Source: an uncultured Anaerobiospirillum sp. (lineage in GTDB: Bacteria; Pseudomonadota; Gammaproteobacteria; Enterobacterales; Succinivibrionaceae). Taken from it: a stretch of 47,127 nucleotides of DNA. The stretch is from contig CALXNP010000008.1 in NCBI GenBank assembly GCA_944389785.1, positions 1 to 47,127 on the forward strand, written 5' to 3'. The notes under the pieces were generated by a model that did not search any database, was not told the origin of the DNA, and saw nothing but the letters and a program-made list of their open reading frames with translations. The position numbers were made by a program, and so were the translations under genes. Below, in pieces: positions 25,038 to 34,139 of the stretch; within the stretch, counting starts at the first letter, position 1; each line of letters begins with the position of its first letter.

Positions 25038-27047
25038 TTGTTTTTATCTAAAAGAAAAAAAGAGCGTACTTTATTTAAAGATAAGGAAAAAAGAAAAAAA
25101 AGACGCGCTGTAAACAATGATTATAATGTTAAAGATATAGAGCTTGAAAATCATATTTTTAGGCAGCGCACCTATATTTGTATAGGTGTAATGATCGTCA
25201 TGTTTGCTATCTTATTTTCTAATCTTTATTTTTTGCAAATAGTTTCTTTTGATGATTATCAAACTCGTTCTAATGAAAATCGTATACGAGTATTACCTGT
25301 AGTCCCACAGCGTGGTATTATCTATGATAGAAATAGAATAGCTCTTGCAGACAACTTTCCTGTATACCATCTGGTAATTTATCCTAATAAAAATATTGAT
25401 ACTAGACAAAGTATCATTAGTTTGAATAAATTATTAAATTTAGATTTAACAGATAAAGAAATTGAAACATTAGTTAGAAGTTCAAGAACTAGAAAACGTT
25501 TCTCTGGTATTGAAATATCTGATGTACTCACTGATAATCAGATAGCATTATTTGCTACGCATCGCTATCGTTTTCCTAATGTACAGCTTTCTGCTAGTTT
25601 AAAACGTTATTATCCTTTTTCTGACATTACTACTCATGCTATAGGTTATGTATCTCGTATCAATCAAAAAGATGTAGAGAATCTAACCTTAGCCAAGAAA
25701 ATTGAAAATTATGAAGGTTCAACAGAAATAGGTAAGTTAGGTATTGAACGTTATTATGAAGATTTGCTGCATGGTCAAACAGGTTCAAAAGAAGTTGAAG
25801 TCAATAGTCATGGTCAAATTATTAGAACTTTAAAAAACAATCCTCCAACACCTGGTAATGATTTAACACTAACTTTAGATATAAGATTACAATACTATGC
25901 TCAAGAATTATTAGGTAATATGAAAGGAGCTATTGTAGCTTTAGAACCTAGCAGTGGTGAAATTTTAGCTTTTTACTCTAACCCATCTTATGATCCTAAT
26001 CTGTTTGTGCGTGGTATTAGAAGTAATGAGTATAAAGCATTACTTGATAATGAAGACAGACCTCTTATAAACCGTGTCACACAAGGTGGTTATTCTCCAG
26101 CATCTACGATTAAGCCACTACTTGCTATTATGGGCTTAAATGAAAATTTAGTAACTCCAACATCTTCTTATTTTGGAGCTCCTGCTTTTATGCTGCCAGG
26201 TTCCACTCACAAATTTAGAGATTGGAGAGCATGGGGTCACGGTTGGCTTGATCTATATCGAGCTATTGAAGTTAGTGCTGATACCTATTTTTATGACTTA
26301 GCCCATAGAGCAGGTATTGATACTATACATAAATACCTTGATATCTTTGGCTTTGGCAGAGAAACTGGTATTGATATTAAAGAAGAATCTTTAGGTGTAA
26401 ATCCATCAAAAGAATGGAAATTACGCCGTTTTAAACAAAAGTGGCATGTTGGTGATACTATTCCTATTGGCATTGGTCAAGGTTACTGGACTACTACTTT
26501 ATTACAATTAGCTAAAGCTCATGCTACACTTGCCAACTATGGTAAAGTAGTAACTCCTCATTTGCTCAAATCTATAACAAATTCTCAAGGACAAACTAAT
26601 CAATATCAAGATCAAGAACAAGGTCGTGTAATTGAGCTTAAAGATAAAAGCTACTGGGAAGCTGCACGTGCTGGTATGTATTTAGTAGTTAATGGACCAG
26701 AAGGTACTGGTAAAAGAGCATTTTTTGGAGCAAAGTATAAAGCTGCAGGCAAATCAGGAACAGCACAAATTGTCTCAATTAAACAAGGTGAAAAATATAA
26801 TGCTAAAAATTTAAAAGCAGAGCACCGAGACAACGCTCTATTCGTTGCTTTTGCTCCTTATTATAAACCAAGAATTTTGTGTGCGGTAATCTTAGAAAAT
26901 GAAGGTGGTGGCTCTGCTAAGGGTGCCCCTATTATTAGAAAACTTATGGATAAGTACTTACTTGAGCTATATCCAAATGGTTATATGGGAGAAGCTGTAG
27001 GTAAAAGCATCAAATTTGGTATGGGTGGTACTGTAGAGGTTAAATAA
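25038..27047 (+). CDS. mrdA: penicillin-binding protein 2 (peptidoglycan D,D-transpeptidase MrdA)
   Basis: MrdA is the elongasome transpeptidase that works with RodA. The 669-residue protein has a basic cytoplasmic head, one membrane anchor (about 50-70), a pedestal domain and a transpeptidase domain with S356-T-I-K, S413-A-D and K572-S-G-T. The start is TTG at 25038; a very lysine- and arginine-rich N-terminus (residues 5-28) precedes the anchor and is longer than in E. coli. The mrdB ATG overlaps the stop codon (TAATG). Confidence 0.96.
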   Translation: MFLSKRKKERTLFKDKEKRKKRRAVNNDYNVKDIELENHIFRQRTYICIGVMIVMFAILFSNLYFLQIVSFDDYQTRSNENRIRVLPVVPQRGIIYDRNRIALADNFPVYHLVIYPNKNIDTRQSIISLNKLLNLDLTDKEIETLVRSSRTRKRFSGIEISDVLTDNQIALFATHRYRFPNVQLSASLKRYYPFSDITTHAIGYVSRINQKDVENLTLAKKIENYEGSTEIGKLGIERYYEDLLHGQTGSKEVEVNSHGQIIRTLKNNPPTPGNDLTLTLDIRLQYYAQELLGNMKGAIVALEPSSGEILAFYSNPSYDPNLFVRGIRSNEYKALLDNEDRPLINRVTQGGYSPASTIKPLLAIMGLNENLVTPTSSYFGAPAFMLPGSTHKFRDWRAWGHGWLDLYRAIEVSADTYFYDLAHRAGIDTIHKYLDIFGFGRETGIDIKEESLGVNPSKEWKLRRFKQKWHVGDTIPIGIGQGYWTTTLLQLAKAHATLANYGKVVTPHLLKSITNSQGQTNQYQDQEQGRVIELKDKSYWEAARAGMYLVVNGPEGTGKRAFFGAKYKAAGKSGTAQIVSIKQGEKYNAKNLKAEHRDNALFVAFAPYYKPRILCAVILENEGGGSAKGAPIIRKLMDKYLLELYPNGYMGEAVGKSIKFGMGGTVEVK

Positions 27048-28189
27048 TGTCAAACGAAAATTATCGCTCATCATATGAAACAACTATGTTTCAAAATAAA
27101 AATTCAATATTAAGCAGATGGCATATTGATTTACCTTTAATGTTAGGCTTTATCATGACCTTAGCTTTATCTTTATTTGTTCTATATTCTGCATCAGGTC
27201 AACATCCTGATATGTTAGTTAGACAAATAATTAGAACATTACTAGCTTTTTTAGTTATGATTTTAGTAGCTCAAATTCCACCTAAATACTTTGCTAAATT
27301 CTCTATTTATGCCTATATTTTTGGTTTAATACTCTTAGTTTTAGTTGAAGTTGTAGGAGATATTTCAAAGGGTGCTCAAAGATGGCTTAATATCGGCTTT
27401 ATGCGCATACAGCCATCTGAAATTTTTAAAGTAGTAATGCCTTTGACCATAGCTGCTTTTTTATCAAAACAAAGATTACCACCTCGTACACATCATGTAC
27501 TTTTTGCTTTTGTAATTCTAGCAGTACCTGTAGCTTTTATTTTAATCCAACCAGACCTTGGAACTTCAGTTTTAGTGGCTGTATCTGGTTTAATCGCTAT
27601 TTTTTTGGCAGGTATGTCTTATTATTGGATTATAGGTGGTGCAGCTATAGCTGGAGCTGCTTTACCTATTATGTGGAATTATGTCATGCATGATTATCAA
27701 AAAATGCGTGTTATGATGTTAATTAATCCAGAACTTGATCCTTTAGGAGCAGGTTATCATATAATTCAATCTAAAATTGCTATAGGCTCTGGTGGATTAT
27801 TTGGTAAAGGTTGGTTACAAGGCTCTCAATCACAACTTGATTTTTTGCCAGAACCTCATACTGACTTTATTTTTGCCGTTTTATCAGAAGAAACTGGTCT
27901 AATGGGATTTTTGGTTTTATCTTTAATTTATGCTTATATTCTCTCTCGTTGTGTTTACATTAGCCTTTGTGCTAAAAATAGCTTTGAGCGTATCCTCGTT
28001 GCAACCTTCACTTATACCTTTATGTTTTATATTTTTGTAAATATTGGTATGGTTAGCGGTATATTGCCAGTAGTAGGAGTACCACTGCCTATGATAAGCT
28101 ATGGAGGAACAGCTATGATTACATTAAGTGTTTCTTTTGGCATAATAATGTCAATACACACGCATAAACGTACCTTAACTTTTAAATAA
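27047..28189 (+). CDS. mrdB: rod-shape peptidoglycan glycosyltransferase RodA (MrdB)
   Basis: A 380-residue SEDS-family polytopic membrane protein (about 10 helices) that polymerises lipid II during cell elongation with its partner PBP2. SEDS signatures visible are A-Q-R-W-L-N-I-G-x-x-R-I-Q-P-S-E and, near the C-terminus, P-L-P-M-I-S-Y-G-G. Translation is coupled to mrdA through a 1-bp overlap. Confidence 0.96.
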   Translation: MSNENYRSSYETTMFQNKNSILSRWHIDLPLMLGFIMTLALSLFVLYSASGQHPDMLVRQIIRTLLAFLVMILVAQIPPKYFAKFSIYAYIFGLILLVLVEVVGDISKGAQRWLNIGFMRIQPSEIFKVVMPLTIAAFLSKQRLPPRTHHVLFAFVILAVPVAFILIQPDLGTSVLVAVSGLIAIFLAGMSYYWIIGGAAIAGAALPIMWNYVMHDYQKMRVMMLINPELDPLGAGYHIIQSKIAIGSGGLFGKGWLQGSQSQLDFLPEPHTDFIFAVLSEETGLMGFLVLSLIYAYILSRCVYISLCAKNSFERILVATFTYTFMFYIFVNIGMVSGILPVVGVPLPMISYGGTAMITLSVSFGIIMSIHTHKRTLTFK

Positions 28190-28201
28190 ATGGGATTTGA
28201 C

Positions 28202-29170
28202 ATGTTAAAAAAATTAACTGCAGCAATAGCTTTATGTGTTTCTTTCAATCTAGCTCATGGTGCCGATGTTAATGAGCTTGCAAAATATGCCTCTATTGAT
28301 GCTCAAGATATTTCTGATGCTATGAGCAAAGCTACTTATCAACAAAAAATTATTGACGCCATGACTAAACCTTATGAAGGTAAACCATGGTGGAAATATC
28401 GTAAATTATTTATTACAACCTCAAGAATTGAAGCTGGTATCAATTTTTATTTGGAGAATGAAAAAACTTTACAAAAGGCCTATGAAATATATGGAGTAAA
28501 CCCTCAATATATATGTGCCATTATAGGTGTTGAAACCTTTTATGGTAAAAATATGGGTACTTGGTCTGTCTTAGATGCTCTTTACACTTTAGGTTTTCAC
28601 TATCCTCCACGTGAAGCATACTTTTCTAAAGAATTTGCTAACTTCGTAAAACTTGCCAAAAGAGAAAATTGGAATTTAACAGCTATTAAAGGTTCTTACG
28701 CCGGAGCTATGGGTATGGGACAATTTATGCCAAGCTCATACTTAAATTATGCCATAGATTTTGATGGTAACAATAAAGTTGATATTTTCTATAGTGTTGA
28801 AGATGCAATTGGTTCTGTTGCTAATTATTTTAAAGCTCATGGTTGGGTTAAAGATGGTGCAGTATTTTACCCAGCTCTAGCCACATCAAATGTTGATAAT
28901 CTCATTAAAAAAGAGTGGAAATTAAAGTCTCAAGATCTTTATCAAAATGGTATTAATACCAAAGAGTATTTAGATAGTGATCAAACGGTACGTCTATTTA
29001 AATTTGATTTACAAGATGGTAAAGTGGGCTATGGTGTTGGTTTAAATAACTTTAATACTATTATGCGTTATAATAAGAGTCCTTTATATGCAAGAGCCGT
29101 ATTTGAGCTAGCAGATTTTATACAAAAAGGTTATCTTGAGAAAAAAAATAACCTAAAACAAACAAATTAA
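28202..29170 (+). CDS. mltB: membrane-bound or periplasmic lytic transglycosylase B (MltB/SltB)
   Basis: This enzyme cleaves glycan strands with formation of 1,6-anhydro-MurNAc. I start at ATG 28202 (322 residues), which has GGGA upstream; an ATG 12 bases earlier follows mrdB with no ribosome binding site. A signal peptide (about 1-18, ending H-G-A) replaces the lipobox of E. coli MltB, so the protein should be soluble. The catalytic Glu is E111 in I-I-G-V-E-T-F-Y-G; the G-A-M-G-M-G-Q-F-M-P-S-S-Y motif follows. Its place between mrdB and rlpA is seen in other gammaproteobacteria. Confidence 0.92.
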   Translation: MLKKLTAAIALCVSFNLAHGADVNELAKYASIDAQDISDAMSKATYQQKIIDAMTKPYEGKPWWKYRKLFITTSRIEAGINFYLENEKTLQKAYEIYGVNPQYICAIIGVETFYGKNMGTWSVLDALYTLGFHYPPREAYFSKEFANFVKLAKRENWNLTAIKGSYAGAMGMGQFMPSSYLNYAIDFDGNNKVDIFYSVEDAIGSVANYFKAHGWVKDGAVFYPALATSNVDNLIKKEWKLKSQDLYQNGINTKEYLDSDQTVRLFKFDLQDGKVGYGVGLNNFNTIMRYNKSPLYARAVFELADFIQKGYLEKKNNLKQTN

Positions 29171-29171
29171 T

Positions 29172-30200
29172 ATGAAAATACATAAAATTGCTTTAATCTT
29201 AGCTATAACCTTAAATGTAGCTTTAAGTGCTTGTAGTAATACCAACTTTACTCAATCTAAAGCTGATGATGGTGCTACTTATGGTACAGGACCTAATCAT
29301 ACTAAACCTTATCCTCAAAGTGAGAAGGTAAATTTAAACAATGTACCTGGAGCAAAGCCTCTATATGAGCCTTTGAGTAAAGGTGGCAATAAGGATTATA
29401 CCGTTTTAGGCAAGCATTATGAGGTTTGGACAGGTTATAACTCTTACCTTGAAATTGGTACTGCCTCATGGTATGGACCTGGTTTTAATGGTAATAAAAC
29501 TTCAAATGGTGAGGTTTATAATCAAAAAGGTTTTAGTGCTGCTCATAAAAACCTACCATTACCTTCTTTTTTAAAAGTAACAAATTTAGATAATGGTAAA
29601 GCAGTAGTAGTAAGAGTTAATGATCGTGGTCCTTTTCATGGAGATAGAATTATCGATCTCTCAGAAGGTGCTGCACGTGAAATTGGCATAATAGCTAAAG
29701 GAACAGGTAGAGTTAAACTTGAATATATAGATGTTGGACAAAATAATGTCATAAAAAATGCTGGATCTAGTATATTTTCTGGTACTAATACTCTGCCAAC
29801 AAATAATAATGATGCTATTAAAACCATCTATGATGATTTAAAAGCTGGTAATTTTGATCTAGGTACAGTAGTTGCAACAGGTACTTTAATTGGTGCTGTA
29901 GTATCTAATAAAGATGATTTTTTATCTAAAAAACCAAATAATGTAAATGCTACAACTAGCACTAATGTTAATACAATAACACAAAGCTATATTCAAGTAT
30001 TTACTTCAAGTAGTTATGATAAAGCTCTTAATATAAAAAATACTTTAGCTAACAAATTAAAAGCAAAAGTACAAGTTATAAATGTTTCAGCTAACTTATA
30101 TCGAGTTATAGTAATACCTAACTCTACTAGTGATACTTTAAAAATATTAGAGCAGGTAAAAAATTTAGGCTATGGCTCAAGTTTTATAAAAACTATGTAA
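29172..30200 (+). CDS. rlpA: septal ring lytic transglycosylase lipoprotein RlpA
   Basis: RlpA acts on denuded septal glycans. The 342-residue protein has a lipobox (L-S-A-C21), a double-psi beta-barrel domain (about 96-185) starting G-T-A-S-W-Y-G and including R-V-N-D-R-G-P-F with D-L-S, and a C-terminal SPOR domain (about 272-340) that binds denuded peptidoglycan. The catalytic-type H and D residues of the barrel (A-A-H-K and N-D-R-G-P) are present. It sits in the mrdA-to-dacA operon. Confidence 0.94.
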   Translation: MKIHKIALILAITLNVALSACSNTNFTQSKADDGATYGTGPNHTKPYPQSEKVNLNNVPGAKPLYEPLSKGGNKDYTVLGKHYEVWTGYNSYLEIGTASWYGPGFNGNKTSNGEVYNQKGFSAAHKNLPLPSFLKVTNLDNGKAVVVRVNDRGPFHGDRIIDLSEGAAREIGIIAKGTGRVKLEYIDVGQNNVIKNAGSSIFSGTNTLPTNNNDAIKTIYDDLKAGNFDLGTVVATGTLIGAVVSNKDDFLSKKPNNVNATTSTNVNTITQSYIQVFTSSSYDKALNIKNTLANKLKAKVQVINVSANLYRVIVIPNSTSDTLKILEQVKNLGYGSSFIKTM

Positions 30201-30230
30201 TAAATATCATTAAATAAAATAGGATTAAAA

Positions 30231-31478
30231 ATGAAAAAATTTTTAGTTACAGGTCTTATTTCTCTACTTATTACCACTACAAGCTATGCTGCTGTAGATG
30301 CTAGTAATGATCCTTTTGCTCAATTTAAAAATGGACAAGCAAACAGTAACGTAACTAATCCACAAGCTAATGATACAGCTATGGTTATACCTAATCCGCC
30401 ATATTTTGATGCAGAGTCTTGGGTATTGCTAGACTACACCACAGGACAAGTTATTTTTGAAAAAGATTCTAATAAGAAAATTTGGCCAGCTTCGCTCACT
30501 AAAATGATGACATCCTATGTAATAGGTACTGAAATTAAAGCTGGTCGTTTAAATTTAACAGATAAAGTCGTTATTACTGAAGATGCTTGGTCAAAAAACT
30601 ATAGTGACTCTTCAAAAATGTTTATTGAAGTAGGTAAAACAATTAGTGTAGATGATCTAAACAAAGGTATTATTATTCAATCAGGTAATGATGCTTGTGT
30701 TGCTATGGCTATACATTTAGCTGGTAGTGAACAAGGTTTCGTTTCTGTTATGAATAATTATGCAAGACAACTTGGTCTAAATAATACTCACTTTGCTAAT
30801 GTGCATGGTTTATTTGATGAACAAAACTACTCAACTGCTTATGATATGGCTCTATTAGGTCGTGCTTTAATTCGTGACCTACCTGAAGAATATAGTGTTT
30901 ACAAAGAAAAAGAATTTAAATTTAATGGTATAAAACAATCCAATCGTAACCGTTTGCTTTGGGATAAAAGCTTAAATGTTGATGGTATTAAAACAGGACA
31001 TTTATCTGCTGTAGGATATAACTTAGTTGCTTCTGCAGTAAATGGAAATATGCGTTTAATTGCATCAATAATTGGAGCCAAATCTGAAAAAGATAGAGCA
31101 GATTTTGCACGTCAAATGCTTAATTATGGCTTTAGATATTTTGAATATTATCAACCACTGCAAGCAAATCAAGTAGTATTACAAAGACCTGTACGTATGG
31201 GAGATAAAAACACTCTAGATCTTGTTGTTGCTAATAATAACAATGGAGTTATTGTTCCACGTGGTTCTCAAAATAAAATTAATATTACTTATCAATTGCA
31301 GAATACTAATTTTATTGCCCCTATTGCTAAAGGACAAGAACTAGGTATTTTAAAATATGAATTAGACGGTAAAGTTATAGCAAGTTATCCTTTAGTAGCT
31401 AAAGAAGATATTAACGAAGGAGGCTTCTTTGGCAGATTATGGGATAGAATCTATCTATTCTTTAATTCAGGAGATTAA
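30231..31478 (+). CDS. dacA: D-alanyl-D-alanine carboxypeptidase (PBP5/6 type)
   Basis: DacA trims the terminal D-Ala of pentapeptides. The 415-residue protein has a signal peptide ending near S-Y-A-A, the active-site motifs S88-L-T-K91, S151-G-N153 and K254-T-G256, a beta-rich C-terminal domain, and a terminal amphipathic helix (G-R-L-W-D-R-I-Y-L-F-F) that anchors it to the outer face of the inner membrane. The ybeD ATG follows by one base. Confidence 0.96.
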   Translation: MKKFLVTGLISLLITTTSYAAVDASNDPFAQFKNGQANSNVTNPQANDTAMVIPNPPYFDAESWVLLDYTTGQVIFEKDSNKKIWPASLTKMMTSYVIGTEIKAGRLNLTDKVVITEDAWSKNYSDSSKMFIEVGKTISVDDLNKGIIIQSGNDACVAMAIHLAGSEQGFVSVMNNYARQLGLNNTHFANVHGLFDEQNYSTAYDMALLGRALIRDLPEEYSVYKEKEFKFNGIKQSNRNRLLWDKSLNVDGIKTGHLSAVGYNLVASAVNGNMRLIASIIGAKSEKDRADFARQMLNYGFRYFEYYQPLQANQVVLQRPVRMGDKNTLDLVVANNNNGVIVPRGSQNKINITYQLQNTNFIAPIAKGQELGILKYELDGKVIASYPLVAKEDINEGGFFGRLWDRIYLFFNSGD

Positions 31479-31479
31479 G

Positions 31480-31764
31480 ATGAGTGATCAATTTGCAAAA
31501 TTTGATGAGCTACTTAATTATCCTTGTGTGATTGGTTTTAGGGTAATTGTTCTTGCTGATGTTAAAGATGCTAAAGATCAAATTATCAATACCATTAAAG
31601 CAATTGATCCTAAATCTAATCCTAAATACAAAGGTCAAGCAAGACCTAGCAGCAAAGGTAATTATTGCTCCTATACTGTTGAAGTTAAAGTTACAAGTAC
31701 AGAGCACATTAAAACTTTATATAATAAAGTTTGTGCTTTAGACTGTGTTAAGCATATGATTTAG
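31480..31764 (+). CDS. ybeD: YbeD family protein (DUF493)
   Basis: A 94-residue protein starting at ATG 31480 behind the ribosome binding site CAGGAG. It has the DUF493 pattern F-D-E-L-L-x-Y-P-C near the start, a ferredoxin-like fold prediction and G-x-Y-x-S-x-T-V-E-V in the middle. It resembles allosteric ACT-like domains; function is unknown. In E. coli it precedes lipB-lipA, which are absent here. Confidence 0.92.
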   Translation: MSDQFAKFDELLNYPCVIGFRVIVLADVKDAKDQIINTIKAIDPKSNPKYKGQARPSSKGNYCSYTVEVKVTSTEHIKTLYNKVCALDCVKHMI

Positions 31765-31773
31765 GATAATAAG

Positions 31774-32676
31774 TTGGTACAAAATAATCAAAGCGAGTTT
31801 GCTACAGAATTTAAGCATTTTAGTTCCTATATGCTCTATTTTTTCTGTTTAGTATTATGTTTTTTCTTAATACTATGCATTCTTGCTTATTTTAGAATTT
31901 CTAGCTATACATTTGATACCTATGATACCTATAATGAAGTCCCTCATTATAAAGTTGGTTTGTTATTAGGTACATCGCCTTATACAGTAGATGGAAATGA
32001 AAATGAATATTTTACTAATAGAATACAAGCAGCTGTGACTTTATTTAAAAAGAAAAAAATTGATTATATTCTAGTCTCAGGAGATAATCGTCATTACTCT
32101 TATAATGAACCACAGCAAATGACTAGAGCCTTATTAAAACAGGGTATACCTAAAAATAGAATTATTTCTGATTATGCAGGATTTAGTACACTTGACTCAA
32201 TCATTAGAGCTCGAAAAGTTTTTTTACTAGATGAGGTTTTGATTATTTCTCAAAGATTTCATAATGAACGTGCTATCTTTATAGCCGATCATCAAGGTTT
32301 AAAAGCTAAAGGTTTTAATGCAAGTGATCACGATTCTGATATAGCACGCTTTAAAGTTGGTATTAGAGAAATATTTGCTAGACTAAAATGTATTTTAGAT
32401 ATTTATGTATTAAATACTCAACCTGTATTTTTAGGTGATCCTATTTCTATAGGTGGTGCATCATTACCTAAGACTATTTCTAACAAACCAAAATATCCAA
32501 CATCAATGCCTAAGCAAATAAGTGCTAGCGTTGAAGGCTTAGCTCAACAAAATTTAGAAAAATTAAAGAAAATAGCTAAACAACCTACTGATGCCGCTAT
32601 TATCTTAGTACAAGAAAATAAAGCTAAAAAGAGAATGTATGAGCGTATTAACAAAGAAAATGAAGATAATGATTAA
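31774..32676 (+). CDS. sanA: SanA-like envelope protein (DUF218)
   Basis: The 300-residue product has one membrane helix (about 18-42) and a periplasmic DUF218 domain with V-G-L-L-L-G-T-S, L-V-S-G-D-N, Y-N-E-P, D-Y-A-G-F-S-T-L-D-S-I-I-R and Q-R-F-H-N-E-R, the set seen in E. coli SanA (vancomycin exclusion at high temperature). SanA limits outer membrane permeability by an unclear mechanism. The C-terminal tail (about 235-300) after F-L-G-D-P is longer than in E. coli and lysine-rich. TTG start, 9 bp after ybeD, likely last gene of the operon. Confidence 0.9.
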   Translation: MVQNNQSEFATEFKHFSSYMLYFFCLVLCFFLILCILAYFRISSYTFDTYDTYNEVPHYKVGLLLGTSPYTVDGNENEYFTNRIQAAVTLFKKKKIDYILVSGDNRHYSYNEPQQMTRALLKQGIPKNRIISDYAGFSTLDSIIRARKVFLLDEVLIISQRFHNERAIFIADHQGLKAKGFNASDHDSDIARFKVGIREIFARLKCILDIYVLNTQPVFLGDPISIGGASLPKTISNKPKYPTSMPKQISASVEGLAQQNLEKLKKIAKQPTDAAIILVQENKAKKRMYERINKENEDND

Positions 32677-32706
32677 AATTATAAAGATATAAATATCAAA
32701 ATCCAT

Positions 32707-32737
32707 GCAATAGACCCATATTTTAGAGGTCTATTGC
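32707..32737. terminator. bidirectional hairpin between sanA and dam
   Basis: A perfect 10-bp stem (GCAATAGACC with GGTCTATTGC) with an 11-nt loop lies between the convergent sanA and dam genes. A T-rich tract follows only weakly on the minus strand (ATGGATTTTG), so it may act as a modest terminator for dam and as a 3'-end stabiliser for sanA. Confidence 0.5.
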
Positions 32738-32750
32738 CAATAACCTACCT

Positions 32751-33611
32751 TTACTTGACATTATAATTACAGATTAAAAGCTCTTGTAAATAACCTCTTT
32801 TTGAAGTATCAGCACTTACAGTTCTAATTGAATCAAAAGTAATAATATTATAATTTTTATAGAGCTCATAAATAATAGGAGCTGTAGAATTTGATTGTAA
32901 AAACTTGATGCCTCTTTTATTTAATTCGTTACAAAAACTTAATAATCTCTGTTGTGAGCTATCATAAGCCCATTCATTACTTTTGCCATAGCGAGTAAAT
33001 GAGGATGTACGTGATAAAGGTGCATAAGGCGGATCCATATAGACAAAACTATTACTATCTATCTTATCTAAAAGATTCATATAGTCGCCACATTCAATTA
33101 AGGTTTCATGCTCATTTAAATATTGACTTAATTTAGTAATATGTACACTATTACATACTTTAACTGAGGTTTTACTACCAAAAGGTGTATTAAAATAATT
33201 TTTACTGTTAACCCTATGTAAACCGTTATAACAGGTCTTTAATAAATAAATAAAGCGTGCAGCTCTCATGACCTGTGAATATTTATTAATAAAATCTTCT
33301 TCTCTATCTAATGCTCTTAATTTTAAATAAAAATCCTTGTTGTTTTCGAATGTCTCTAACAACTCAATTAACTCATCTTTATTGTCTTTAATTACTCTAT
33401 AAGTATTGATAAGTTCTATATTATTATCATTAATAATGGCTTTTTTAGGATGTAAAGCAAAATATAAAGATCCAGCTCCAACGAATGGCTCTACATAACA
33501 AGAAAAACTTTCTTTTGGAATATACTGAATAAGTCTTGGTAAAACTCTAGATTTACCACCTACCCACCTTACTAAAGATTTTTGAGCCCTATCTAAATCA
33601 AAGTTAAACAT
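32751..33611 (-). CDS. dam: Dam-type DNA adenine methyltransferase
   Basis: The 286-residue D12-class methyltransferase has SAM-binding motif I F43-V-G-A-G-S48 and catalytic motif D193-P-P-Y196, with the W-V-G-G-K-S start typical of Dam. It should methylate adenine in GATC for mismatch repair and replication timing. No restriction enzyme gene is next to it, which favours Dam over a restriction-modification methylase. In E. coli dam sits with aroKB-damX; here it stands alone beside tRNA-Ala genes. Confidence 0.9.
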   Translation of the reverse strand: MFNFDLDRAQKSLVRWVGGKSRVLPRLIQYIPKESFSCYVEPFVGAGSLYFALHPKKAIINDNNIELINTYRVIKDNKDELIELLETFENNKDFYLKLRALDREEDFINKYSQVMRAARFIYLLKTCYNGLHRVNSKNYFNTPFGSKTSVKVCNSVHITKLSQYLNEHETLIECGDYMNLLDKIDSNSFVYMDPPYAPLSRTSSFTRYGKSNEWAYDSSQQRLLSFCNELNKRGIKFLQSNSTAPIIYELYKNYNIITFDSIRTVSADTSKRGYLQELLICNYNVK

Positions 33612-33657
33612 AAATCAACTTAAAATAACTTGTTAGGGGAGGTAGTATATTATGAAT

Positions 33658-33733
33658 TGGTGGAGGTAAGCGGGATCGAACCGCTGACCCTCTGCTTGCA
33701 AAGCAGATGCTCTCCCAGCTGAGCTATACCCCC
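33658..33733 (-). tRNA. tRNA-Ala (TGC), copy 1
   Basis: A 76-nt cloverleaf with encoded CCA, anticodon TGC and acceptor GGGGGTA. It is identical to the copy at 33812-33887 and follows it on the minus-strand transcript. Confidence 0.95.
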
Positions 33734-33811
33734 ACGTCAGAAGATATGCGCTTCATAAGCATTAATAATACTTATAACTAAAACCAAATGATACAATCTT
33801 AAATCTATTGT

Positions 33812-33887
33812 TGGTGGAGGTAAGCGGGATCGAACCGCTGACCCTCTGCTTGCAAAGCAGATGCTCTCCCAGCTGAGCTATACCCCC
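33812..33887 (-). tRNA. tRNA-Ala (TGC), copy 2
   Basis: A 76-nt cloverleaf with encoded CCA, anticodon TGC. This is the promoter-proximal member of the tandem pair; the sequence flanking the 5' end (CACGTCAGA on the plus strand) is also repeated. Confidence 0.95.
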
Positions 33888-33908
33888 ACGTCAGATGGTA
33901 TGGAGCAC

Positions 33909-33936
33909 ATTATACTTTAAAAATTTTTAATTGCAA
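33909..33936 (-). promoter_or_regulatory. promoter of the tRNA-Ala pair
   Basis: On the minus strand TTGCAA (33931-33936) and TATAAT (33909-33914) are separated by 16 bp, 21 bp before the first tRNA-Ala. Confidence 0.7.
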
Positions 33937-34062
33937 GCTTTTTTTTTAAATTTTTTGGATTTATTTATAAAAAAATCTACTTTTGGCATATAAGTCATAT
34001 ATATCTTTACTAAAGACAAATTAATATAAGTAATTCTATTAACATTAATGTGTACATACCCC

Positions 34063-34087
34063 TCTCCATCTAATTTTTAGATGGAGA
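34063..34087. terminator. hairpin downstream of yihW
   Basis: A perfect 11-bp stem (TCTCCATCTAA with TTAGATGGAGA) with a 3-nt loop lies 52 bp past the yihW stop. The T-rich tail follows it on the plus strand, where no upstream gene ends, so on the minus strand it would need to work without a U-tract. Confidence 0.4.
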
Positions 34088-34139
34088 CTTTATATTTTTA
34101 TTAAGTATATTGATACTCTATAATTAAAGTTACTAATTA

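Noticed and set aside
32751..33611. Restriction-modification system
   Set aside because: The methyltransferase is Dam-like and no endonuclease gene is adjacent.
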